Part shown: piece by piece, positions 7,118 to 13,965 of the stretch
Layout of the letters: the number at the start of each line of letters is the position of its first letter
How positions within the stretch are numbered: position 1 is the first letter of the stretch
Assembly (NCBI GenBank): GCA_035532295.1
Contig: DATKRH010000063.1
Coordinates: 1 to 24,517 of the forward strand
Direction: 5' to 3'
Origin: DASUBV01 sp035532295
Lineage (GTDB): Bacteria > Actinomycetota > Actinomycetes > Streptosporangiales > Streptosporangiaceae
DNA: 24,517 bases
Translations under genes and position numbers: made by a program
Notes under the pieces: generated by a model
Seen by the model: the letters and a program-made list of their open reading frames with translations, nothing else
Told to the model about the DNA's origin: nothing
Databases searched by the model: none

Positions 7118-7810
7118 GTGTACCGCCACCCGGACTCCGACGAGGTGCGCGCCGCTCGCGCGCAGCTCGTCTCCTACAGCGCCCGCTTGCTTGACGACGG
7201 GCTGGCCGTCGGCAGCGCAGGCAATATCAGCATGCGGGTCGGCGACGTCGTCGCGATCACCCCCTCGGGAATCGGCTACCACGAGATGCGGGCCGCCGAT
7301 GTCTGCGTGGTCACGCTCGACGGCGCGGAACTGGAGGCCCCCGAGGTACCGTCCTCCGAGACACCGATGCACCTGGCGGTCTACGCCGCCACCTCGGCGC
7401 GGGCGGTCGTGCACACGCACTCGGCCGAGGTCATCGCCCTGTCGTCGGCGCGGGATGAGCTGCCGGCCGTCCATTACGCGATCACCGGTCTCGGCGGTCC
7501 GGTCCGGGTCGCGCGCTACGCCCGTTTCGGGTCCGCCGGGCTGGCGCAGGCGGCGGTCGAGGCCCTGGCCGGGCGGCAGGCCGCCATCCTGGCCAACCAC
7601 GGAGCGATCACCTACGGCGGCAGCCTCGCCGAGGCCTACGACCGGGCGCTGCTGCTGGAGTGGCTGGCCCGCGTGTACCGGCTGGCCCGCTCCTACGGAG
7701 AACCCGCGATCTTGTCGGCGGAGCAGCTCGACGAGGTCGCGGCCGAGGCCCGGCGGCGCCGTTACGGCTCGGCGCGGCGCGGGCGGCCCAGCGACGGCAC
7801 GGTCAGATGA
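7118..7810 (+). CDS. Class II aldolase/adducin-family protein (fuculose-phosphate aldolase-like)
   Basis: A 230-aa zinc aldolase of the FucA/AraD/adducin fold; such enzymes cleave or form C-C bonds of phosphorylated sugars or sugar acids. Visible features: GNISMRVGD near the N-terminus (phosphate-binding Gly/Asn/Ser region), PSSETPMHLAVY with the catalytic glutamate, HTH at H99/H101, and H161 in LANHG, the three histidine zinc ligands. The GTG at 7118 is chosen because a TAACAT box lies 7 nt upstream and the family's conserved sequence begins soon after; GTG at 7145 is possible. A longer in-frame extension upstream would overlap the TetR gene and is not credible. The stop overlaps the next start (ATGA). 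Context with a kinase suggests it acts on a phosphorylated ketose or aldehyde product. Confidence 0.87.
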   Translation: MYRHPDSDEVRAARAQLVSYSARLLDDGLAVGSAGNISMRVGDVVAITPSGIGYHEMRAADVCVVTLDGAELEAPEVPSSETPMHLAVYAATSARAVVHTHSAEVIALSSARDELPAVHYAITGLGGPVRVARYARFGSAGLAQAAVEALAGRQAAILANHGAITYGGSLAEAYDRALLLEWLARVYRLARSYGEPAILSAEQLDEVAAEARRRRYGSARRGRPSDGTVR

Positions 7811-7845
7811 GCGCCGGTCAGATGAGCGCCGGTCAGATGAGTACG
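7801..7845 (+). repeat. Three 15-bp direct repeats carrying three in-frame start codons
   Basis: The unit ggtcagatgagcgcc occurs at 7801-7815 and 7816-7830, and a diverged copy at 7831-7845. Each has an ATG (7807, 7822, 7837) in the same frame, so the encoded N-terminus is a repeated MSAGQ. The first copy also contains the aldolase stop codon. Confidence 0.9.
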
Positions 7846-10275
7846 GGCGCGGCGGGGAGCTGGCCTGCGGGCCAGGTGGTGGTGCTCGGCGCGCACATTC
7901 TGGACGTGCTCGGCCGGCCGGTCGAGGCGATCCCGCCCGGCCAGGGCAGCGCCCGGCTGCAGGAGATCCGGGCGACGGCGGCGGGCACCGCGGCCGGCAC
8001 CGGCGTCGACCTGGCCAAGCTGGGCGCCCGCGTGCTCGCCATCGGCGCGCTCGGCGACGACCTGCTGGCGGACCTGCTGGTCGCCGCGATGGCGGGGCAC
8101 GGTGTCGATACCACCGGGCTGGTCCGCAAGAGCGGCGTGCAGACCGCCGCGACGATTCTGCCCATTCGACCGAACGGAGAGCGGCCCGCCCTGCACGTTC
8201 CCGGCGCGACGTCCCAGCTGGAGCTCGCCGACATCGACCTGGAGCGGGTGCGCCGGTGCCGGGCCCTGCTCGTGGGAGCTCCAGACGCCCTGGGCGCGAT
8301 AGTCGGCGATGGCCTGGCGGAGGTGGTCGCGGCGGCCCGGTCGGCCGGCGCGCTGATCGTGGTGGACGTCCTGCATCCCGGCAGCCCGCGTGACCTGGAG
8401 CGGATCGGCGGCCTGCTGGGCGCGGCGGACTGGTTCCTGCCCAACTCCGATCAGCTGCTGGCCCTGACCGGCCGCGATGACCTCGCCGCCGCCGTCGGGG
8501 ACCTGCTCGCGCTCGGCGTCGGCGGCGTCGCGGTCACGCTGGGCGCCGACGGCTGCCTGGTCGCCTGGCCGGGCGGCGGCGAGCCGGTGCGGCTGCCCGC
8601 GATCGCCGTCGACGTGGTCGACACCACCGGATGCGGCGACGGATTCAACGCGGGCATGATGACCGGCCTGCTGCTGGGCGCCGGCCCGCTCGACGCCGCC
8701 TGGCTCGGCGTGGCCTGCGGGTCGCTGGTCGCGACCGGCCTCGGCTCGGACGCCGGGATCGAGGACATCGAGCAGGTCCTCGGCTTCCTGGGCCGCGTGC
8801 AGCCTGCGGTGACCGGCCGGCTGACGACCCTCCTCGCAGCCCGCCCCGCCACTCCGGCCACTCCGGCCACTCCGGCCACTCCGGCCGCCGCCGCGGCCCC
8901 TGCCACCCCGGCGCTAGCGGCCGGCCCCCCGATGAGTGAAGGAGCAGCTGACATGGCTGACCCCCCCGCGTCCCCCGTATCCCCGGCGCACGTGGCGTCC
9001 CCCGCGTCCCCGGCGCACGTCGCCGGCGGTGCCGAGCGGCCCGACGTGCGCCCGCGCCGCGCGGACCGGCTGCTGCGGGAGCGGGCCCGCGCCGTGATCC
9101 CCGGCGGGATGTACGGGCACCAGGCGGCGGGACCGCTGCCGGCGGAGTACCCGCAGTTCATGCGCGGTGGTCGCGGGGCGCGGATCTGGGACGTGGACGG
9201 CAACGAGTACGTCGACCTGATGTGCAGCTACGGACCGGTGGTCCTCGGGCACCAGCATCCGGCCGTCGAGGAGGCCGTGGCGGCGCAGGCCGTGCTGGGC
9301 GACTGCCAGAACGGGCCCAGCCCGGTCATGGTGGACCTCGCCGAGCTGCTGGTCGCGACCGTGCAGCACGCGGACTGGGCCATGCTGGCCAAGAACGGGA
9401 CCGACGCCACCACCATGTGCTGCACGATCGCCCGGGCGCAGACCGGGCGCAGCAAGATCCTGGTGGCCCGCGGCGCTTACCACGGCGCCGCGCCGTGGTG
9501 CACGCCACGGCCGGCCGGGACGACGCCGCAGGACCGCGCCAATCTCGGGTATTACACCTGGAACGACCTGGCCAGCGCGCAGGCCGCGGCGGCGCAGGCC
9601 GGCGAGGACCTGGCGGCCATTCTCGTCAGCCCGTTCCGGCACGATGCCGGATACGACCAGGAGCTCGTCGACCCGGAGTTCGCCCGCGGCCTGCGCAGGC
9701 TGTGCGACGCCACCGGCGCCGCGCTGATCCTCGACGACGTGCGCTGCGGGTTCCGGCTGCACCTGGGATCCAGCTGGGAACCGGTCGGCGTGGCCCCCGA
9801 CCTGTCGGCGTGGAGCAAGGCGATCGCCAACGGTCACCCGCTGGCCGCGGTCCTGGGCAACGACGCCTTCCGCGACGGGGCCAAGAGCATCTTCGTGACG
9901 GGATCGTTCTGGTTCTCCGCCGCGCCGATGGCCGCCGCGATCGCCACGATCGGCGCGCTGAAGGCCGAGCGGGCCATCGCGGCAATGGACCGGGCGGGCA
10001 CCGCGCTGCGCGAGGGCATCCTGGCCCAGGCCAGCTCCTGGGGCCTGGCCGTCCGCTACACCGGGCCGCCCGCGATGCCGTACCTCACCTTCGTCGGCGA
10101 CAGCGACTACGCGCTGAGCAACGTGTTCGCGGCCCAGGCGCTGCGCGGCGGTGCCTACCTGCACCCGCGGCACAACTGGTTCGTCTCGGCCGCCATGACC
10201 GGCGATGACCTGGCCCTGGCGCTGGCCGCCACCGACCAGGCGTTCGCCGCCGTCCGCAAGCGGATTGGGCAGTGA
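7807..10275 (+). CDS. PfkB-family sugar kinase fused to class III (GSA-aminomutase-like) aminotransferase
   Basis: One uninterrupted 822-aa frame encodes two enzymes. Residues about 22-335 are a ribokinase/PfkB kinase: PNSDQLLALTG (212-222) and the PfkB signature DTTGCGDGFNAG (272-283) with catalytic D278. After a low-complexity linker (about 340-405, with ATP repeats and two ASPxSPAHV repeats) comes a fold-type I PLP aminotransferase related to glutamate-1-semialdehyde aminomutase: IWDVDGNEYVDL, NGTDATT, GAYHG, ILDDVRCGF with the pyridine-binding aspartate, and SKAIANGHP with PLP lysine K671 (K289 counted from the internal ATG at 8953). The start overlaps the aldolase stop. A strong Shine-Dalgarno before the ATG at 8953 could also give a free 440-aa aminotransferase. 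The kinase has no stop of its own. The combination suggests deamination plus phosphorylation of one substrate. Confidence 0.85.
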   Translation: MSAGQMSAGQMSTGAAGSWPAGQVVVLGAHILDVLGRPVEAIPPGQGSARLQEIRATAAGTAAGTGVDLAKLGARVLAIGALGDDLLADLLVAAMAGHGVDTTGLVRKSGVQTAATILPIRPNGERPALHVPGATSQLELADIDLERVRRCRALLVGAPDALGAIVGDGLAEVVAAARSAGALIVVDVLHPGSPRDLERIGGLLGAADWFLPNSDQLLALTGRDDLAAAVGDLLALGVGGVAVTLGADGCLVAWPGGGEPVRLPAIAVDVVDTTGCGDGFNAGMMTGLLLGAGPLDAAWLGVACGSLVATGLGSDAGIEDIEQVLGFLGRVQPAVTGRLTTLLAARPATPATPATPATPAAAAAPATPALAAGPPMSEGAADMADPPASPVSPAHVASPASPAHVAGGAERPDVRPRRADRLLRERARAVIPGGMYGHQAAGPLPAEYPQFMRGGRGARIWDVDGNEYVDLMCSYGPVVLGHQHPAVEEAVAAQAVLGDCQNGPSPVMVDLAELLVATVQHADWAMLAKNGTDATTMCCTIARAQTGRSKILVARGAYHGAAPWCTPRPAGTTPQDRANLGYYTWNDLASAQAAAAQAGEDLAAILVSPFRHDAGYDQELVDPEFARGLRRLCDATGAALILDDVRCGFRLHLGSSWEPVGVAPDLSAWSKAIANGHPLAAVLGNDAFRDGAKSIFVTGSFWFSAAPMAAAIATIGALKAERAIAAMDRAGTALREGILAQASSWGLAVRYTGPPAMPYLTFVGDSDYALSNVFAAQALRGGAYLHPRHNWFVSAAMTGDDLALALAATDQAFAAVRKRIGQ
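8848..8883 (+). repeat. Four 9-bp repeats encoding an (ATP)n linker
   Basis: gccactccg is repeated four times in tandem, in frame, at the end of the kinase domain. It encodes Ala-Thr-Pro repeats, a flexible inter-domain linker. Copy number is likely to vary by slippage. Confidence 0.9.
8939..8955 (+). promoter_or_regulatory. Internal Shine-Dalgarno and ATG for a separate aminotransferase
   Basis: AAGGAG (8939-8944) is 8 nt before an in-frame ATG (8953-8955), inside the fused gene just after the linker repeats. This looks like a normal gene start, so ribosomes may initiate here and make a free aminotransferase alongside the fusion. Confidence 0.55.
8968..9021 (+). repeat. Two 27-bp tandem repeats in the aminotransferase N-terminal linker
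   Basis: The units 8968-8994 and 8995-9021 differ at only a few bases and encode ASPVSPAHV and ASPASPAHV. They lie just after the internal start codon and extend the linker. Confidence 0.85.
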
Positions 10276-10318
10276 TGCCCGCGTTACCCAGAGCCCCGCC
10301 CCGAGAAGGAGGTCAGCA

Positions 10319-11863
10319 ATGTCCAGCACAGCAGCGGAACCGAACGGGCCATCGCCCGGCACGGTAACGCCAGGCACGGTAACGCCAGGCACGGGCGTAG
10401 CCGGGTCGCCGGCCGACTCTGGCACGGCGATCGTCGAGCGGGCCGGTTATCAGCCGGAGCTCAGGAGATCGCTCAAGTTCTTCTCGATGTTCGCCATCGC
10501 GTTCTCGATCATCTCGATCACGACCGGCATCTTCCTGAACTATGCCTTCGGCCTGTCGTACTGGGGGCCGGCGTCGATCTGGACCTGGCCGATCGTCGGG
10601 GTCGGCAACCTGATGATCGCCCTGATCGTGGCCGAACTGGGGACGCGGATCCCGCTGGCCGGCTACGCCTACCAGTGGAGCGCCCGGCTGGTGAACCCCA
10701 CCTACGGGTGGTTCGTCGGTTTCGCCGGCCTGCTCTACATGGCCGTGGGCGGCGGCGCGATCATGCTCGGCGTGGCGGCTCCGCTGCTGCTCAGCGAGTT
10801 CAACGACACCACGCCCAGTCCGCACCTGGTGCTCACGGTCGCGATCTTGCTGATGCTGGCACCCGTGGTGATCAACATCATCAGCATCCAGGTGGCCGCG
10901 CGCGTCAACAACGTCGCGGTGTTCACCGAGATCATCGGCACCGTCGTCTTCGGCATCCTGCTGTTCATCCTGTGGGGCGTCCAGTCCAAGCCGACCCCCT
11001 ACGGGGCCAGCATCCTGACCAACACGACCTCGACCCTGCACAACCCGACGTGGTACGCCTTCGCGCTGGCCGGCCTGCTCGGCGCCTTCACCCTGGTCGG
11101 GTTCGAGCTCGCCGCCGACATGTCCGAGGATGCCGTTAACCCGCGACACAGCGTGCCCCGCGGCGTCCTGTGGGCCGTCGGCGGGTCGGCGGTCCTGGGC
11201 ATGGTGGCGCTGATCGGCTTCACGGTGGCCATCCCCAGCCTCAAGGAGGTCGAGTCCTCGTCGCTGCCGCTGCTGACCATCGCGAGCTACTGGCTGCCGT
11301 CCTGGCTGGTGAAGGTGTTCGTCGCGTTCGTCGTCTTCTCGATGTTCTCGATCCTGGTCGTCGGGGCCGGCGCCCAGGCGCGGCTGGCCTTCTCGATGTC
11401 GCGGGACAACATGATGCCGTTCTCGCGGGTGCTCCGGAAAGTGAACCCGCGCAGCCAGACCCCGATCGTGGCGCTGCTGGTGTTCGCCGTCGTCGATGTC
11501 GGCGTGATGATCTACGGATACCTGCAGGCCAGCGCGTTCGGCACGCTGGTCGGCGCGACCGCCATCATCCCGTACATCATCTACTTCCTGATCACCGTCG
11601 CCTACGCGGTCAAGCGGCGCACGACCGACAGCATCCCGGGGTCGTTCACGCTCGGCCGGTGGGCCTGGCCGGTCATCGGGTTCGTGCTCGTCTACACCGT
11701 GCTGATCATGGCAGTGCTGGCCTTGCCGGCCCCGTTCCACGGCGCCGACAAGGTCCTGCTCTACGGGCTGGCCCTGGCCGCCCTCTGGTACTTCGGCGGC
11801 CTGCTGCGGCGGCTGCGGAAGGGGACGGCCGGGGTGAAGCCAATCGACGATTTCGTCGACTAG
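10319..11863 (+). CDS. APC-superfamily amino acid/amine permease
   Basis: A 514-aa inner-membrane permease with about 12 hydrophobic helices, of the amino acid-polyamine-organocation superfamily, likely driven by proton or substrate exchange. The N-terminal hydrophilic region (1-45) includes a duplicated GTVTP sequence. The first helix region FSMFAIAFSIISITTGIF and the stretch AELGTRIPLAGYAYQW are characteristic of the subgroup containing GABA, choline and eukaryotic-type amino acid permeases. The ATG at 10319 follows a near-perfect Shine-Dalgarno (aaggaggt, 10306-10313). It starts 43 bp after the kinase-aminotransferase stop, so it is probably the last gene of that operon and imports its amine substrate. 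A strong hairpin follows at 11872-11897. Confidence 0.9.
   Translation: MSSTAAEPNGPSPGTVTPGTVTPGTGVAGSPADSGTAIVERAGYQPELRRSLKFFSMFAIAFSIISITTGIFLNYAFGLSYWGPASIWTWPIVGVGNLMIALIVAELGTRIPLAGYAYQWSARLVNPTYGWFVGFAGLLYMAVGGGAIMLGVAAPLLLSEFNDTTPSPHLVLTVAILLMLAPVVINIISIQVAARVNNVAVFTEIIGTVVFGILLFILWGVQSKPTPYGASILTNTTSTLHNPTWYAFALAGLLGAFTLVGFELAADMSEDAVNPRHSVPRGVLWAVGGSAVLGMVALIGFTVAIPSLKEVESSSLPLLTIASYWLPSWLVKVFVAFVVFSMFSILVVGAGAQARLAFSMSRDNMMPFSRVLRKVNPRSQTPIVALLVFAVVDVGVMIYGYLQASAFGTLVGATAIIPYIIYFLITVAYAVKRRTTDSIPGSFTLGRWAWPVIGFVLVYTVLIMAVLALPAPFHGADKVLLYGLALAALWYFGGLLRRLRKGTAGVKPIDDFVD
10358..10394 (+). repeat. 15-bp tandem repeat in the permease N-terminus
   Basis: ggcacggtaacgcca occurs at 10358-10372 and 10373-10387, with a partial third copy to 10394. 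It encodes repeated GTVTP in the cytoplasmic tail. Confidence 0.88.
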
Positions 11864-11871
11864 CTGACGCG

Positions 11872-11897
11872 CGGGCCCGGCCGCCTGGCCGGGCCCG
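11872..11897. terminator. Strong hairpin between convergent permease and ilvD genes
   Basis: Arms 11872-11882 and 11887-11897 pair perfectly over 11 G/C-only base pairs with a 4-nt loop (gcct). It lies 9 bp after the permease stop and about 95 bp from the ilvD stop on the other strand, so it probably ends the catabolic operon. Confidence 0.65.
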
Positions 11898-11949
11898 GCT
11901 CCGCCCGCGGACTCGGCTGGCCGAGGGCGCCAGGGCCGGGCCAGGCGAG

Positions 11950-12000
11950 GTGCTAGTCGACCGTGCTAGTTGACCGTGCTAGTTGACCGTGCTAGTCGAC
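11950..12000. repeat. Four 13-bp tandem repeats at the 3' end of ilvD
   Basis: gtgctagt(c/t)gacc is present at 11950-11962, 11963-11975 and 11976-11988, with a 12-bp fourth copy to 12000. The fourth copy contains the last codons and stop of ilvD on the minus strand. Because 13 is not a multiple of 3, each copy puts a stop (tag) in a different frame. Confidence 0.9.
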
Positions 12001-13827
12001 GTGCCGGGCCGCGCCCTGGTCGGCGGACAGTGCCATCGCCGCGTAGGCGCGCAGCGCCGGGCTGACGGGGCGGTCGCGCTGCGCCGGCTGCCAGCCGGCG
12101 GCGTCCGCCGCCGCGCGCCGCCGCGCGAGGACCTCGTCGTTGACGGCCAGGGTGATCGACCGGGCCGGGATGTCGATCTCGATCAGGTCGCCGTCCTCGA
12201 CGAGGCCGATGAGGCCGCCGGCGGCGGCCTCGGGTGAGACGTGCCCGATCGACAGGCCGCTGGTCCCGCCGGAGAACCGGCCGTCGGTGATCAGCGCGCA
12301 GGACTGCCCGAGCCCCCGGCCCTTGAGGAAGCTCGTCGGGTAGAGCATCTCCTGCATGCCCGGGCCGCCGCGGGGTCCCTCGTACCGGATCACCACGACG
12401 TCGCCGGGCTGGATGCGCTTGCCGAGGATCGCGTCGACGGCCTCCTCCTGACTCTCGCTGACGCGGGCCGGGCCGCGGAAGGTGAGCCGGTCCAGCGCCA
12501 CGCCGGCGGTCTTCACGACCGCGCCGTCGGGGGCGAGGTTGCCGCGCAGCACCGCGAGACCGCCGTCGGCGCTGTACGGGGCGGACGCGGCCCGGATGCA
12601 GCCGCCGACGCTGTCGGTGTCGAGGCTGTCCCAGGTCGCCGTCGAGGAGAACGCCTCGGTGGTACGCACGCCGCCCGGGGCGGCGGAGAACAGCTCAACG
12701 GCCTGGCTGCTGGGGGTGCCGCCGCGCACGTCCCACTCGGCCAGCCACTCGGGGAGCCCGGCGGCGTGCACGGCGTGCACGCCGCGGTCGAGCAGGCCGG
12801 CCCGGTCCAGCTCACCCAGGATCGCCGGGATGCCGCCGGCGCGGTGCACGTCCTCCATGTGGTAGCTCGAGCTGGGCGCGACCTTGCAGATGCAGGGCGT
12901 CACCCGGCTGAGCTCGTCAATCGCGGCCAGGTCGAAGTCGACCCCGGCCTCGCGGGCGGCCGCGAGCAGGTGCAGCACCGTGTTGGTGGACCCGCCCATC
13001 GCGATGTCCAGGCGCATCGCGTTGCTGAACGCGGCCCGGCTGGCGACGCTGCGCGGCAGGACGCCCGCGTCGTCCTTGTCGTACCAGCGGCGGCACAGGT
13101 CGACGATCAGCTCCCCGGCGCGCACGAACAGGTCCCGCCGCACCGCGCTCGTCGCGAGCGTCGAGCCGTTGCCGGGGAGCGAGAGGCCGAGCGCCTCGGT
13201 CAGGCAGTTCATCGAGTTCGCGGTGAACATGCCCGAGCAGGACCCGCAGGTCGGGCACGCCGAGCGCTCGATCGAGGCCAGCTGGTCGTCGCTGACGGCC
13301 GGGTCGGCCGAGGCGGTCATCGCGTCGATCAGGTCCAGGCCGGCGCGGGCGACGCCGTCCTGCACGACCGCCTTGCCGGCCTCCATCGGGCCGCCGCTGA
13401 CGAAGACCGCGGGGATGTTCAGCCGCATCGCCGCGATCAGCATGCCCGGGGTGATCTTGTCGCAGTTGCTGATGCAGACCAGCGCGTCGGCCTGGTGGGC
13501 CTGCACCATGTACTCGACCGAGTCGGCGATCAGCTCCCGGCTGGGCAGGCTGTACAGCATCCCGCCGTGGCCCATCGCGATCCCGTCGTCGACCGCGATC
13601 GTGTTGAACTCGCGGCCGACGCCACCCGCCGCGGCCACCGCGTCGGCCACGAGTGCGCCCATGTCCCGCAGGTGCACATGGCCGGGCACGAACTGGGTGA
13701 AGCTGTTGGCGATCGCGACGATCGGCTTCCCGAAGTCATCGTCGGTCATGCCCGTGGCCCGCCAGAGGGCACGGGCGCCGGCCATGTTACGGCCGTGCGT
13801 GGACGTCCGGGAACGCAGAGCAGGCAC
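11992..13827 (-). CDS. ilvD: Dihydroxy-acid dehydratase
   Basis: A 611-aa enzyme that dehydrates 2,3-dihydroxyisovalerate and 2,3-dihydroxy-3-methylvalerate to the 2-oxo acids in valine, isoleucine and pantothenate synthesis. From memory the sequence is very close to E. coli IlvD along its length: THGRNMAGARALWRATGMTD at the start, ISNCDKITPGM with C122, SACPTCGSCSGMFTANSMNC with C197, and ESQEEAVDAIL and RYEGPRGGPGMQEMLYPTSF in the C-terminal half. The position equivalent to the third cysteine ligand of [2Fe-2S] plant/mycobacterial enzymes is in VPGHVHLRD and has no cysteine, pointing to the oxygen-sensitive [4Fe-4S] type. The GTG at 13827 has GGAGG upstream. It stands apart from other ilv genes. 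A sugar-acid dehydratase role is less likely given the match. Confidence 0.95.
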   Translation of the reverse strand: MPALRSRTSTHGRNMAGARALWRATGMTDDDFGKPIVAIANSFTQFVPGHVHLRDMGALVADAVAAAGGVGREFNTIAVDDGIAMGHGGMLYSLPSRELIADSVEYMVQAHQADALVCISNCDKITPGMLIAAMRLNIPAVFVSGGPMEAGKAVVQDGVARAGLDLIDAMTASADPAVSDDQLASIERSACPTCGSCSGMFTANSMNCLTEALGLSLPGNGSTLATSAVRRDLFVRAGELIVDLCRRWYDKDDAGVLPRSVASRAAFSNAMRLDIAMGGSTNTVLHLLAAAREAGVDFDLAAIDELSRVTPCICKVAPSSSYHMEDVHRAGGIPAILGELDRAGLLDRGVHAVHAAGLPEWLAEWDVRGGTPSSQAVELFSAAPGGVRTTEAFSSTATWDSLDTDSVGGCIRAASAPYSADGGLAVLRGNLAPDGAVVKTAGVALDRLTFRGPARVSESQEEAVDAILGKRIQPGDVVVIRYEGPRGGPGMQEMLYPTSFLKGRGLGQSCALITDGRFSGGTSGLSIGHVSPEAAAGGLIGLVEDGDLIEIDIPARSITLAVNDEVLARRRAAADAAGWQPAQRDRPVSPALRAYAAMALSADQGAARHVD

Positions 13828-13965
13828 CGTCGGCCCTCCAAGTCATCTCGCGTCATGCGCGCTGGGCGGCGATAGCTCGCCTCGCCCGCTCATGCTAGCC
13901 GCCCGGGTCCCGTCGGGCTGGCGCCGCCGCCGAGAACTAGCGCGTTACCTCCAGGCCGGGAATCG

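Noticed and set aside
8848..9021. Repeats considered as a CRISPR array
   Set aside because: The units are contiguous, 9 or 27 bp, in frame with coding sequence and without spacers, so they are protein linker repeats.
10313..11740. A 475-codon minus-strand frame opposite the permease gene
   Set aside because: Antisense to a clear 12-helix permease; the composition (Asp/His/Arg/Gly-rich) is that of mirror-frame translation of hydrophobic codons.
11992..13827. ilvD as a sugar-acid dehydratase belonging to the neighbouring catabolic operon
   Set aside because: It is convergent to that operon with a terminator between, and it matches E. coli IlvD closely along its length, including the Fe-S region.
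12241..13875. A 544-codon plus-strand frame opposite ilvD
   Set aside because: Antisense shadow of a strongly conserved enzyme; the product is Val/Ala/Gly/Arg-rich and matches no family.
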